DNA of 52,509 nucleotides from an uncultured bacterium (lineage in GTDB: Bacteria; Verrucomicrobiota; Kiritimatiellia; RFP12; UBA1067). Below are positions 1-8,197 of the stretch, one piece after another (the first letter of the stretch is position 1; every line of letters starts with the position of its first letter). Below the pieces are notes generated by a model, which made no database searches, was not told the DNA's origin, and saw nothing but the letters and a program-made list of their open reading frames with translations. The stretch is from NCBI GenBank assembly GCA_902780865.1, contig CACZHC010000003.1:1-52509 (forward strand), in the 5' to 3' direction. Both the position numbers and the translations under genes were made by a program.

Positions 1-627
1 GAACACGTCTGGTGCTTCAACATGGACGAGTGGGCGGACGGCAAGGGCAACACGCTCGTCGGCGACGCGAGCTTCCAGTATGCGATGGAGCAGGCGTTCT
101 ACAATCCGCTCGGGAAGCTCACGGTCCCGAAGGACCACCGCAACTTCGCGACGAAGAAGAACCTCCCGACCTACCCGAAGAAGATCGCCGCGCTCAAGGC
201 CGAGGGTGCGAAGCTCGTCCTCGTCTACGGCATCGGGCGCATGTGCCACATCGCTTTCTGGGAGCCGATGATTGGCGGCGAGTTCAAGACCGACAAGGAG
301 TGGCTCGCGCAGCCCTACCGCATCGCCGTGCAGCTCCACCCGCTCACGATCGAGCAGAACGCGCAGACTTCCTTCAAGTCCAGGACTACGCTCGTCCCCT
401 GCCGAGCGAACACGATGGGCCCCGGGCTCATGTTCCAGGCCGACTACGCGATTGGCGGCGCTGACGGCACCTTCGGACGCGGCATGCAGTGGCAGGGCAT
501 GTCCCTCTGGATGACGCTCCGCTACGGGCCGTCGCGCTGGGTCACCTCAAGCTGGATCCCGACGATTCCCGGACGTCTCTTCTTCCTCAAGGAACTCGCG
601 GGCCCGCTGGTCGCCGAGGCGAACTGA
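1..627 (+). CDS. NagB-like sugar-phosphate isomerase/deaminase (5' truncated)
   Basis: The reading frame is open from the first base, so the start lies outside the window; 208 residues are visible. FNMDEW (about residues 7-12) and the GxG...HIAFxEP stretch (about residues 74-88) are hallmarks of the glucosamine-6-phosphate deaminase/isomerase family, cytoplasmic enzymes that convert an amino-sugar phosphate to a ketose phosphate. In classical NagB the second motif reads GxDGHIAFNEP; here it reads [11 protein letters not shown]. The catalytic Asp is replaced by Met, Gly by Cys and Asn by Trp, while His and Glu remain. Substrate or chemistry may therefore differ from NagB. The stop overlaps the start of the PfkB kinase gene (ATGA), indicating translational coupling. 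Family assignment is good; exact reaction unknown. Confidence 0.8.
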   Translation, partial: EHVWCFNMDEWADGKGNTLVGDASFQYAMEQAFYNPLGKLTVPKDHRNFATKKNLPTYPKKIAALKAEGAKLVLVYGIGRMCHIAFWEPMIGGEFKTDKEWLAQPYRIAVQLHPLTIEQNAQTSFKSRTTLVPCRANTMGPGLMFQADYAIGGADGTFGRGMQWQGMSLWMTLRYGPSRWVTSSWIPTIPGRLFFLKELAGPLVAEAN

Positions 628-1580
628 TGCGAAAGGTCGTCGCAGCCGGTTCGATCCTCGTCGACAAGATCAACGAGATCGACGCCTACCCGAAGGCGGG
701 GGAGCTCACGCAGATTCGCGCGCGCTCCCGCGTCCCCGGCGGGCTCGTGCCCAACACCGGCTGCGACATCCACATCCTCGAACCGGCGATTCCCGTGGCG
801 GCGTTCGGCGCCGTGGGGGATGACGACGACGGGCGTTTCGCCGTCGCGGAACTGAAGCGCCGCGGGCTCGACACGGCTGGCGTCGTGGTGAAGCCGACGG
901 CGACTTCCTTTACGGACGTCATGAGCGTTCCGGGCGGCGAGCGGACTTTCTTCACCTACCCAGGCGCGAGCGCCGAATGGGGCTATGACGATTTCCCGTT
1001 TGATCTCGTCCAAGAGGGTGATCTCGTGCTCCTCGGCTATTTCCTGCTTCTCGCGAAGATCGACGCGGGCGACGGGATTAGGATGCTGCGCGAACTCAGG
1101 CGCCGCGGCGTTGAGACGGCGATCGATCTCGTCAGCGAGAACTCGGATCGCTATTCCCTTGTACGCGAATGCCTGCCTTACGTCGACAATCTCATCGTCA
1201 ACGAAATCGAGGCGGCGAGGATCGCTGGAACGGAAGCGGATCTAAAGCAAGTGGCGGCTCGTCTTTTCGAACTCGGCGTGCAGAAGCGCGTCGTCATACA
1301 CATGCCGCAGAAGGGCGTTTCGCTTCTCAAGGACGGTACGTGGACGGAAGTGAGCTCCGTTGCGCTTCCCGAGGGTTTTATCAAAGGCAAGACAGGTGCG
1401 GGCGACGCATACTGCGCTGGTTGTCTCGTCGGCATCTTCAATGGCCTCGCTGAAAAAGAGATACTTGAACTCGGCGGAATCGCTGCGGTCGGCGCGATGT
1501 CGGCTCCTGGCGCAGTCGAAGGCATGCGCCCCATCGCAGAACTCAAAAAACTCGTCTCCACTCTAACCCCTGACTCCTAA
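627..1580 (+). CDS. PfkB-family carbohydrate kinase
   Basis: 317 residues. The start at 627 overlaps the upstream stop (ATGA) and has a GAGG ribosome-binding site 7-8 nt upstream inside that gene. The N-terminal region has the ribokinase-fold glycine-rich segment (GGLVPNTG, about residues 33-40). The C-terminal region carries the PfkB signature KTGAGDAYCAG with the catalytic base near Asp260. The family phosphorylates sugars or sugar phosphates at the expense of ATP. Placed between an isomerase/deaminase-like gene and a ketose-bisphosphate aldolase, the likely role is to make a ketose 1,6-bisphosphate (for example tagatose-6-P to tagatose-1,6-bisphosphate), but the substrate cannot be read from sequence. 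The last codons and the stop lie within a CCCCTGA-type heptamer repeat. Confidence 0.88.
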   Translation: MRKVVAAGSILVDKINEIDAYPKAGELTQIRARSRVPGGLVPNTGCDIHILEPAIPVAAFGAVGDDDDGRFAVAELKRRGLDTAGVVVKPTATSFTDVMSVPGGERTFFTYPGASAEWGYDDFPFDLVQEGDLVLLGYFLLLAKIDAGDGIRMLRELRRRGVETAIDLVSENSDRYSLVRECLPYVDNLIVNEIEAARIAGTEADLKQVAARLFELGVQKRVVIHMPQKGVSLLKDGTWTEVSSVALPEGFIKGKTGAGDAYCAGCLVGIFNGLAEKEILELGGIAAVGAMSAPGAVEGMRPIAELKKLVSTLTPDS

Positions 1581-1626
1581 CCCCTGACCCCTGACCCCTG
1601 ACTCCTGACCCCTAACTCCCTAACCC
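1567..1626 (+). repeat. Degenerate heptamer tandem repeat (CCCCTGA/CTCCTAA)
   Basis: Eight consecutive 7-nt units of the form CYCCTRA (the last with one extra C), starting inside the 3' end of the PfkB gene and ending 3 nt before the aldolase ATG. Each unit ends in TGA or TAA. Because 7 is not a multiple of 3, the tract places stop codons in all three frames, and the PfkB stop is one of them. No Shine-Dalgarno sequence fits in front of the aldolase start. Similar short tandem heptamers are known between genes in some cyanobacteria; a functional parallel is not implied. Confidence 0.85.
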
Positions 1627-2481
1627 ATGCTCGTAAATCTAGACCAGGTTCTTAAAAAGGCAAAGGCGGAAAAGTACGCCGTCGGGCTTTTCAACACGCA
1701 TGACACCGACATGCTTGAAGCCGCAATTGCGGCGGCAGAGGAGCTCAGGAGCCCCATTATCATCGGCACGGCCGAGGTGCTTTTGCCATACGGCGACCTT
1801 CCTCTTATTGCGCCTGCGCTTGTCGCCGCGGCGAGGCGCGCGACGGTTCCTGTGGTCGTACACTATGACCACGGCCTCACGTTCAAGAAGACGCTTGAGG
1901 CGCTGAAGTTCAGCTTTTCGTCGATCATGTACGACGCCTCCGCGAAGGACTACGAGACGAACGTCGCCGAGACTGCCGAAATGACTAAGATAGCGCACGC
2001 GCTCGGCGCGACGATTGAGGGCGAGATTGGTCACGTCGGGCTTGCCCAGGACGGCGACGACAGGAACGGTCTTTACACGACTGTCGAGGAGGCTGTCGAC
2101 TTCCAGACGAAGACGGGCGTTGATGCGCTTGCCGTTGCCGTCGGAAACGCGCACGGCGTCTACAAGTCGAAGCCCTGCATCCAGCTCGACCGCATAGCCG
2201 AGCTCGACTCGGCCGTGATGTGCCCGCTCGTCATGCACGGCGGCTCGGGACTGTCCGCCGACGACTTCAGGAACGCTATCGAGCGCGGCATCGCGAAGAT
2301 GAACATCCACACCGACATGGTCTGTGCCGGCATGCGGGCGATGTACGAATCGTGCGACGCGCACAACCGAGACAAGATCGTCACCTGGGACTATCTCGAC
2401 ACTCGGAAGGCGAAGGTCGAGGCGATCAAGGCGGTCGTCGCCGAAAAACTGAAGCTCTTCGGCTCAGTAAACAAAGCCTAA
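1627..2481 (+). CDS. Class II fructose/tagatose-bisphosphate-type aldolase
   Basis: 284 residues, the usual size for the ketose-bisphosphate (FbaA/GatY/KbaY-type) aldolases. These zinc enzymes split a ketose 1,6-bisphosphate to DHAP and glyceraldehyde-3-phosphate in the cytoplasm. Visible motifs are VVHYDHG (Asp81 as the likely catalytic acid, His82 as a zinc ligand), EGEIGHVG (about 131-138), AVGNAHGVY with His176, and MHGGSGL with His204. It follows the PfkB kinase, which would supply its bisphosphate substrate. There is no recognisable ribosome-binding site, because the upstream 60 nt is heptamer repeat, so translation may rely on coupling or an unstructured leader. Fructose and tagatose substrates cannot be separated by eye. 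Confidence 0.93.
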   Translation: MLVNLDQVLKKAKAEKYAVGLFNTHDTDMLEAAIAAAEELRSPIIIGTAEVLLPYGDLPLIAPALVAAARRATVPVVVHYDHGLTFKKTLEALKFSFSSIMYDASAKDYETNVAETAEMTKIAHALGATIEGEIGHVGLAQDGDDRNGLYTTVEEAVDFQTKTGVDALAVAVGNAHGVYKSKPCIQLDRIAELDSAVMCPLVMHGGSGLSADDFRNAIERGIAKMNIHTDMVCAGMRAMYESCDAHNRDKIVTWDYLDTRKAKVEAIKAVVAEKLKLFGSVNKA

Positions 2482-2485
2482 CCAC

Positions 2486-2525
2486 CAACATCCAACTTCA
2501 AACATCCAACATCAAACTTCAAACT
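2486..2525 (+). repeat. Second heptamer tandem repeat (MAACWTC)
   Basis: Five 7-nt units (CAACATC, CAACTTC, AAACATC, CAACATC, AAACTTC) plus a partial unit fill the gap between the aldolase stop and the PIG-L ATG at 2526. The sequence differs from the first tract but has the same period and position. It contains no Shine-Dalgarno sequence and is A/C-rich, hence poorly structured. Confidence 0.8.
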
Positions 2526-3230
2526 ATGAACGTTCTTGCAATTGGCTGCCATCCTGACGACGTTGAAATTTGCTGCGCGGGAACTCTCGCGAAGTGCGTG
2601 AAGCGCGGCGACAAGGTGATCGTCGCCCATCTTTGCACCGGGTCGCTCGGGCATGTCGTGATCCCGCCCGAGGAGCTCGTCCCAATGCGCGCCGCTGAAG
2701 CTCGCGAAGCGGGGAAGCTCGCGGGGATCGAGGTGCTTGACGGAGTCTTCGGCGATCTCGACATCTACGCCGACAACGCGGAAAGCCGCAACAAGGTCGT
2801 CGAGATCATCCAGTACGCGCAGCCCGACTTCATCATCACGCAGAACCCAGACGACTACATGCCCGACCACGTCGCGTGCTCGAAGCTCGTTTTCGACGCG
2901 GCGTTTACGGCGACGCTTCCGAACTGGCCGTCGAAGACCAGGAAGGCGGCGAAGCTCGTCCCGATCTACTACATGGACACCCTCGCGGGCGTAAACTTCG
3001 TCCCCGACGAATTTGTCGACATCTCGGACGAGATCGACCTCAAGATCCAGATGCTCGAGTGCCACCACTCGCAGCTTGACTGGATGCGCGAGCACGACCA
3101 CATCGACTTCGCGGACATGGTGCGCACCTGCTCGAAGTACCGCGGCTACCAGTGCGGTGCGGCCTACGCAGAGGGATTCAAGATGTGCAAGGCGTATCTC
3201 AAGGGCACGACGAAACGTCTCCTGCCCTGA
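2526..3230 (+). CDS. PIG-L family deacetylase
   Basis: 234 residues. CHPDD at residues 8-12 is the PIG-L/LmbE zinc motif (His9 and Asp12 as ligands, Asp11 as the likely general base), and MPDHVACS supplies the third ligand, His115. The family removes acetyl groups from N-acetylglucosamine-containing substrates. There is no signal peptide, so it is cytoplasmic. In this operon a deacetylase, a NagB-like enzyme, a PfkB kinase and an aldolase form a plausible route from an N-acetylated hexosamine to triose phosphates. That combination is reminiscent of N-acetylgalactosamine catabolism, with this protein replacing the usual AgaA/NagA-type deacetylase (inference). The start directly follows the heptamer tract and has no ribosome-binding site. 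Confidence 0.88.
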   Translation: MNVLAIGCHPDDVEICCAGTLAKCVKRGDKVIVAHLCTGSLGHVVIPPEELVPMRAAEAREAGKLAGIEVLDGVFGDLDIYADNAESRNKVVEIIQYAQPDFIITQNPDDYMPDHVACSKLVFDAAFTATLPNWPSKTRKAAKLVPIYYMDTLAGVNFVPDEFVDISDEIDLKIQMLECHHSQLDWMREHDHIDFADMVRTCSKYRGYQCGAAYAEGFKMCKAYLKGTTKRLLP

Positions 3231-3263
3231 TGTTGCGCGTCTCATCGTCTCTTGCTGCTGTCT

Positions 3264-4106
3264 ATGGTGTTTCATGGCGCAATGCCGGGTGTAGGGGTCG
3301 CCGTCATGGCGGCGTCCGCCTTGTTTGCGTCGAATGTCCTGGCCGAGACCGATGGCTGGGGGCGGGAGTGGTATGCGGACGTGTCTGTTGCGTCGTACCT
3401 CTATTCCCTGGGAAGCGTCCGTGCGAACCATGCCGTGTGGATGATGGAGGGCGACGTCGTGCAGCGACTATCGTCTGCAGGTCATGTCCAGTTCGGATAC
3501 TGGGCGCTGAGCGACCTCGGCAGGACGGGCGACAGGATACACCGGTCGTACGTCTACGAGTCGGACCCGAGCCTCATGTACGGCTACGACTGGGACATTG
3601 CAGAGGGATGGCGGCTGAGGAACAGAGTCGGAATGATATGGGTGTTCAACGAAGGGTACAACGTCGAGGAAGTCCACCTGTTCAGGGAGTGGACGTACAT
3701 GGGCGAGCTGAAGTCGCCGTGGGCGACCTTGAGCGGGCAGGCTCGCGCCGTTGACGGGCTAGGCACCTACGTGCGTATCGGCCTGCACCATGCCTTCCCT
3801 GCGGCAGGGGGGATTTTTTCTCTCACGCCGCATGTCGCCATGCACGGCGGATCGGAACGTTGGAACAGAAAGCGATACGGAGACTTCGCCGAGTTGAGGC
3901 CCATAGCGGCCGGGCTTGGCACCGTAGACTACGGCGTGCGGTTGTCCGCTCCGCTCAAGTGGGGCGCGGGGTTGTATGTAGACGTCTGCGGCTACGACGC
4001 GCTGGACCCAAGGACCCGTACGCAGATACGTGAGCGCCGCCGACGGGGGTCGAAGATGAAGCTGGACGCCGGCTTTGTCGTTGCCGGCCTGTGCTGGGAG
4101 TTCTGA
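3264..4106 (+). CDS. Putative outer-membrane beta-barrel protein, family unknown
   Basis: About 280 residues. The N-terminus has a hydrophobic stretch ending in an Ala-x-Ala-like site (SNVLAE), consistent with a signal peptide. The rest alternates aromatic and polar residues in amphipathic strands, has glycine-rich turns, and ends in an aromatic residue (LCWEF), as outer-membrane barrels often do. I do not recognise a named family. The start is uncertain: TTG at 3252, ATG at 3264, 3285 or 3306 are in frame, and only 3306 has a good ribosome-binding site (AGGGG, 8 nt). An ATG at 3230 overlaps the PIG-L stop in another frame and encodes MLRVSSSLAAV, which looks like a signal-peptide start, so a frameshift is possible. 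Codon use (more CTG, GTG, AGG, ATA) differs from the CTC/GTC-rich operon upstream. Confidence 0.6.
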   Translation: MVFHGAMPGVGVAVMAASALFASNVLAETDGWGREWYADVSVASYLYSLGSVRANHAVWMMEGDVVQRLSSAGHVQFGYWALSDLGRTGDRIHRSYVYESDPSLMYGYDWDIAEGWRLRNRVGMIWVFNEGYNVEEVHLFREWTYMGELKSPWATLSGQARAVDGLGTYVRIGLHHAFPAAGGIFSLTPHVAMHGGSERWNRKRYGDFAELRPIAAGLGTVDYGVRLSAPLKWGAGLYVDVCGYDALDPRTRTQIRERRRRGSKMKLDAGFVVAGLCWEF

Positions 4107-4129
4107 CGCTACTCGGTGCACACGAGCCC

Positions 4130-4153
4130 GCTCGCCGAGCGCCGACGGCGAGC
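4130..4153 (+). terminator. GC-rich hairpin, possible terminator without U-tract
   Basis: GCTCGCCG at 4130-4137 pairs perfectly with CGGCGAGC at 4146-4153 across an 8-nt loop, 24 nt after the stop of the barrel-protein gene. No run of T follows, so intrinsic termination is uncertain. It could instead be a 3'-end-protecting hairpin. Confidence 0.35.
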
Positions 4154-4190
4154 ACTAAGCGCCGCGCCAAGGTCACGTCTCGCCGTGTAA

Positions 4191-4236
4191 TGGCACTTTA
4201 GTGCCATTGAGGGTTGCGCCCTTGTTTTGATAACAT
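4191..4236 (+). promoter_or_regulatory. Operator-promoter A (GGCAC class) for the 4286 gene
   Basis: Perfect inverted repeat AATGGCAC-TTTA-GTGCCATT (4189-4208; 17-bp core 4191-4207). Its last core T begins the -35 hexamer TTGAGG (4207-4212). After an 18-nt spacer comes the -10-like TAACAT (4231-4236). The leader to the ATG at 4286 is about 45 nt. The geometry is identical to the nine other sites in this window. Confidence 0.72.
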
Positions 4237-4285
4237 TACATCAACTTACGATGTAGTGTACTTCAAAATCAAGGGCTTGAACAGC

Positions 4286-5509
4286 ATGAAAAAACTGCTC
4301 TTAGCACTGTCGATGTTTGCCGGCGTTCTTGTTGCTCCTGCAGTTGGGGCAGAATACTATGTTTCCACGGGTGGTAGCGACGCCAATGACGGCACTTCGC
4401 GCGAAACCGCGTTTGCGACGATCGCCCATGCGGTGGATGTCGCGGCGGACGGCGATACGGTCCGCGTGCTAGCTGGAACTTATGCGGTTTCCGCAGCCAT
4501 TTCCGTGACGGAGGCGATAACGATTGTCGGCGACACGGGCGATCCAGCCGACGTCGTTGTTCGGAACACTGCGGGCACCGTGACTAAGACGAGCGGTACA
4601 AACACCGACACAGCCCACCGCGTCTTCGTGATCAACAATGCTGGCGCCATTCTCTCCGGTATGGTTGCCGAGGATGGCCGAGCAGGTGGTGGCGGGGGTG
4701 ACAACAAGGGTGCCAACATCCTTATCGATTCGAACGGCGGCACTGTGACGAACTGCATTATTCGCAACGCGATCCTGTGCGCACCCGGGAAGACACAGGC
4801 TGGCGGCGCCGGTATCGCCTGCCTCTCGCTCAGCGGCCTGATTACTCATTGCATCATCACGAACAACTTCGCGACCCGCGGCGGGACGTCCATCAACTAC
4901 TGGCAGCAGGGCGGCGCAGCTGGCGTCCATATGCAAGCCGGCATTCTGCGTGAATCGCTTATTGCCTATAACACGACAAAATCCGACAACTTCGGCTCGG
5001 CCGTGTATTGCAAGGTCAATGGTGGCCAAAATGACATCCTTATCGAGAACTGCACAATAGCGGGCAACCATCCTGAGGACGACAACGGGGAATTCTATTC
5101 GATTTTCTTCAATCAGCAGAGCTGGGGCGCGAACTACAACCCGCTGATCCGCAACACGCTGATTGTCGGGAACGTCGGAACCTCCGGCAGCACCAAGCTC
5201 TTCGCCGACGCCTGGGTATCCAACGGAAACGCCACGCAGCTGGTGAACGCCTACGGCAGGTTCGTGAACTGCGCGACGGACGCGGTACTCCCAGAAGGTC
5301 TTTCGATGATCAATTCGGGGATCGCTCTCACGGCCGACTTTCGTCCGGCGGAGGGATCGTCTGTCATCGACGCGGGTGCCGCGATACAGTCGCCCGTCGC
5401 ACTTGATCTTGCCGACAACCCGCGCGTCAACGGCGAAACGGTCGACATCGGCTGCTATGAATTCACGGTTTCGGCTCTGCGCTCCGGTGTGATTATTTTT
5501 GTCAATTGA
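4286..5509 (+). CDS. Secreted right-handed beta-helix protein (DUF1565-like)
   Basis: 407 residues. The start at 4286 gives a classical signal peptide (MKKLLLALSMFAG..., cleavage after the Ala-rich segment near GAE). The mature N-terminus YYVSTGGSDANDGTSRETAF followed by a TI..AVDVAADGDTV stretch is typical of DUF1565/pectate-lyase-like beta-helix proteins. The body has asparagine-ladder rungs (NCIIRNAI, HCIITNNF, NCTIAGNH), and the end has the choice-of-anchor-Q style VDIGCYEF. It then stops after a short hydrophobic tail ending in IIFVN. It lies alone downstream of promoter A and convergent with TCS1. The role is probably carbohydrate binding or processing at the cell surface; no catalytic residues could be assigned. 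Confidence 0.85.
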   Translation: MKKLLLALSMFAGVLVAPAVGAEYYVSTGGSDANDGTSRETAFATIAHAVDVAADGDTVRVLAGTYAVSAAISVTEAITIVGDTGDPADVVVRNTAGTVTKTSGTNTDTAHRVFVINNAGAILSGMVAEDGRAGGGGGDNKGANILIDSNGGTVTNCIIRNAILCAPGKTQAGGAGIACLSLSGLITHCIITNNFATRGGTSINYWQQGGAAGVHMQAGILRESLIAYNTTKSDNFGSAVYCKVNGGQNDILIENCTIAGNHPEDDNGEFYSIFFNQQSWGANYNPLIRNTLIVGNVGTSGSTKLFADAWVSNGNATQLVNAYGRFVNCATDAVLPEGLSMINSGIALTADFRPAEGSSVIDAGAAIQSPVALDLADNPRVNGETVDIGCYEFTVSALRSGVIIFVN

Positions 5510-5531
5510 GCACGCTTGACCGCGCTGTGGC

Positions 5532-6158
5532 TTAGGCGTCTACAAGGTGCTTTCGGTGGGCGATTGCCGCGGCTTCGGCGCGGGTCGTGGCGCCAAGCTT
5601 GGCGAAGATGGCCGTGATCGTGTGCTTGACGGTGTTCTCGGATATGGAGAACTCCTTTGCGATGTCGGCGTTGGTGCGTCCGATCGCGATTGAGGAAAGT
5701 ATCATCTTCTGATGCTTTGTAAGCTCGGGAGTGAGCGACTCCTCGTGTGACATCATCCTGAGCTTTTCGGAAATGCACGTGCCTCCAGAGGCGACCGTGC
5801 GGATCGTGTTGGCGAGCTCGGCGGTGTCGATGTCCTTTGTGAGGGCTCCGCAGGCGCCGGCGGCGATTGCATCCGACATTTCCTTGGAGGTGCCGTAGGA
5901 CGTCAGGACGATGATGCGCGTTTCCGGAAGTTCCTCGTGGATTGTCTTCGTGGCGGCGGATCCGGAGATCTTTGGCATCATGAGATCCATAAGGATGACG
6001 TCAGGCCTTAGCTTGCGCGCCTTCTGAACGGCGTCTTCACCGTCCACGGCTTCGCCGATGCACTCCATGTCGTTTTTGCCTGCGATCAGGGACTCCAGTC
6101 CCATGCGCATCAGCTTGTGGTCGTCGGCGATGAGTATTTTGATCTTTTTCATGGTCAT
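5532..6158 (-). CDS. NarL/LuxR-type response regulator (TCS1)
   Basis: 208 residues. The receiver domain spans about 5-120, with the acidic pocket ADDH at 11-14, the phospho-acceptor Asp58 in ILMDLMMP, Thr86 and Lys108. A LuxR-type helix-turn-helix spans about 142-203 (LTPELTKHQKMIL...NADIAKEFSISENTVKHTI). The gene overlaps the upstream sensor kinase by 4 nt (TCATGA), so the two are translated together and surely form a pair. It would act as a DNA-binding transcription factor once phosphorylated by the 6155-8191 kinase. The GGCAC-type operators lie at 4191, 8248 and 12943, close to this locus, so it is my favoured candidate for recognising them (inference). Its paralogue is encoded at 26380-27000. 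Confidence 0.95.
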   Translation of the reverse strand: MTMKKIKILIADDHKLMRMGLESLIAGKNDMECIGEAVDGEDAVQKARKLRPDVILMDLMMPKISGSAATKTIHEELPETRIIVLTSYGTSKEMSDAIAAGACGALTKDIDTAELANTIRTVASGGTCISEKLRMMSHEESLTPELTKHQKMILSSIAIGRTNADIAKEFSISENTVKHTITAIFAKLGATTRAEAAAIAHRKHLVDA

Positions 6159-8191
6159 GAGTGGCGTATGGGTATGCGGACTACGGCCTTTGTCCCGCCC
6201 GAGGTCGGCGCTTCGTAGGAAATCGATCCGTCCAGGCGGGCAAGTCGTTCGCGGATTCCGTCGATGCCGAAATGGCCTTCGTCCGAGTTCTTGCGGTTTT
6301 CGAAGTCGAAGCCGGAACCGTCGTCGGTGACGGAGAAGAGCAGTGTCTTTCCTTCTGTTACGCCGGCGACCTTGATTGTCCAGGCGTTGCCGTGCCTTAC
6401 GGCGTTGGAGACGAGTTCGCGGATTACGGCGAGGATTGCGTGGACCGTTGTGTCTTCAAAGAGCGCCCTGTTGACTTGGAAGCGGACGGTGATGGCCGCG
6501 CTGCCTTCAAAGGGCTCTATCGTCTTGAGGATCGCCTTGTTGAAGTTCTTTTCGCCGATGGTGTCGTTTCTCAGGTCGAACAGGCAGTTGCGCAGTTCCG
6601 TTCGGCAGGACATCAGCATCTGGCTGGCTGTCGCCAGCTTGTTTTCCGTGTTTTTCGTGTTTGTCTCGAGCGAGTCCTGCGCGGCGGTGATCTGGCAGGC
6701 TAGGCCGGTAAGCGCCTGCGAGAGCGAGTCGTGGATTTCGACCGCGAGTTGGGTTCGTTCGTTGAGCTTGAGCTTCGCGATTCTCCTTGCAAGATAGCTT
6801 CGGAAAGCGGCGACTACGAGCGCGACAAGGAGGATCGCGATTACGGTCAGGAGCTTGCTGACCGTCCACCAACCAGGGCCGCGAATGACCTCCGGCTTGG
6901 CGGATATGGCGATCAAGGGCGCAGTGATGCGCGGGAAGGCGTTGTTGGGGTTCCAGCGTTCGTCTGCGAGGATGCAGCGCCCCGTGACCTTTATCGTGCT
7001 GCCGACGGCGATTTTCTCGAAGTCGTCGGGGCGGGCGCTAAAGTCGACGGGAACGACCGTGCCGTCGCTGTCGAGAATGACGCGAAGCGTTCCGTCGTTG
7101 TGCGACTCAAGGTTTTTCACGAGCCCCCGCAGGGCGACGAGTCTGTTGTCGAGGTTGCACCCCAGTTTCTCGCGGTCCTTGCCGGCGTTTGGGAACAGCA
7201 TTCTCGCCTGGATCTCCTCTGCGGCGCCTTCGGGGATGTCTGCCATTTCCTCGGGCCGCACTTTCGCGAGCGTCAGCCAGACGGTGAAGATGTCAGTGGA
7301 AGGGTATCCTGCGGCCTTGACGAGACTTCCGCAGCGCGGCAGCGTTTCGTTGGCGGCGAGAACGAGCCGGACGTAACGTTCGTCGGGCGTAAGCAGGAGA
7401 CAGTTGTTCGGCGGCCATGCCGCGACGACCTTCCCGACGGCGGAGCGCTTGCCGAGACGCTCGATGTCTGCGGGGGTTGTGAAACGGGAGGGGCTTAGCA
7501 GGGGGAAGTCGAAGTGGTCGCCAGCTGGAGCCGAGACGACCCTGACGCTCCCGCCGAATTCCGTGTTGATGAAGGGGCTGACGAACTTTCGCTGCCCGAA
7601 AACATGCGTGCAGACTGGGCCGGTCACCTCGATGCGCGCGTCGATGAGCTGCTTGTTCTCCGGGCTGTGCGAGCAGACGGCCGAAAGCATGGATGCCCCG
7701 TCCTTCAGAATGAGCCAGTCGCACTGCCTGTCGAATTCGTCCTCGCATACGTCGACGACGGTCGCTTCCGTGCGGACACCTTCGAGGGGTGGGGTCGAGA
7801 CAAGGCATTCTTCGAGCGTTTTCTTCTCTGGCTCGGGGAGGGGCTCGAACCCCAGCTTGGCGAGCGATATCTTGTCGATCCAGGGGTCGCGGCGCGAATT
7901 GACGTGCGCGAATCCCCTTGCCTCGACCTTGTCGCCCCGGCGAACCCATTTGTCCTGCACGTTGAAAAGGCTGCAGCTCCCCGTCTCGTCCTTGAGCACG
8001 AGAAAGCCATAGCCGGTGCTGCACCAGGTGACGGTGCCCGTCAGGGAGAACGCCCAGCTGTGGGACGGATAGACGTCGTAGAGCGCGGACATTTCCTCGG
8101 CCGTCGAGATCCACCTGTTCGTCTCCGAGGCCAGCGAGGCGAATGGCAGAACCGCCAGAAAGGTCAGCAGAAGCTTGTGTTGATCGAACAT
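6155..8191 (-). CDS. Membrane sensor histidine kinase with tandem OB-fold-like sensor (TCS1)
   Basis: 678 residues. It has a signal peptide or first membrane anchor (1-22), then a long extracytoplasmic region (to about 440) with several OB-fold-like beta units. These are seen as repeated segments of the type xLxGxVxxxxxxxGFLVLKDxxG (about 50-85), TVVDVCEDEFDRQ, GKVVAAW and LRGLVKNLES...TGRCIL. A transmembrane helix spans about 446-463. A HisKA_3 dimerisation domain follows with phospho-accepting His487 in VEIHDSLSQ, and then a HATPase domain with RELVSNAVRHGN (N box) and DDGSGFD (G box). This is the NarX/DegS kinase class, matching the LuxR-type partner downstream. Its mRNA appears leaderless: the -10 TATAAT ends 6 nt before the ATG. 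The ligand is unknown. Confidence 0.93.
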   Translation of the reverse strand: MFDQHKLLLTFLAVLPFASLASETNRWISTAEEMSALYDVYPSHSWAFSLTGTVTWCSTGYGFLVLKDETGSCSLFNVQDKWVRRGDKVEARGFAHVNSRRDPWIDKISLAKLGFEPLPEPEKKTLEECLVSTPPLEGVRTEATVVDVCEDEFDRQCDWLILKDGASMLSAVCSHSPENKQLIDARIEVTGPVCTHVFGQRKFVSPFINTEFGGSVRVVSAPAGDHFDFPLLSPSRFTTPADIERLGKRSAVGKVVAAWPPNNCLLLTPDERYVRLVLAANETLPRCGSLVKAAGYPSTDIFTVWLTLAKVRPEEMADIPEGAAEEIQARMLFPNAGKDREKLGCNLDNRLVALRGLVKNLESHNDGTLRVILDSDGTVVPVDFSARPDDFEKIAVGSTIKVTGRCILADERWNPNNAFPRITAPLIAISAKPEVIRGPGWWTVSKLLTVIAILLVALVVAAFRSYLARRIAKLKLNERTQLAVEIHDSLSQALTGLACQITAAQDSLETNTKNTENKLATASQMLMSCRTELRNCLFDLRNDTIGEKNFNKAILKTIEPFEGSAAITVRFQVNRALFEDTTVHAILAVIRELVSNAVRHGNAWTIKVAGVTEGKTLLFSVTDDGSGFDFENRKNSDEGHFGIDGIRERLARLDGSISYEAPTSGGTKAVVRIPIRHS

Positions 8192-8197
8192 GCCGAG

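Noticed and set aside
1567..2525. CRISPR-like array
   Set aside because: The units are only 7 nt with no spacers.
3152..3754. Alternative frame across the PIG-L/barrel-protein junction as a gene
   Set aside because: Its product is Arg-rich and low in complexity, and overlaps two better-supported genes; only its short signal-like start is noted as a possible frameshift clue.
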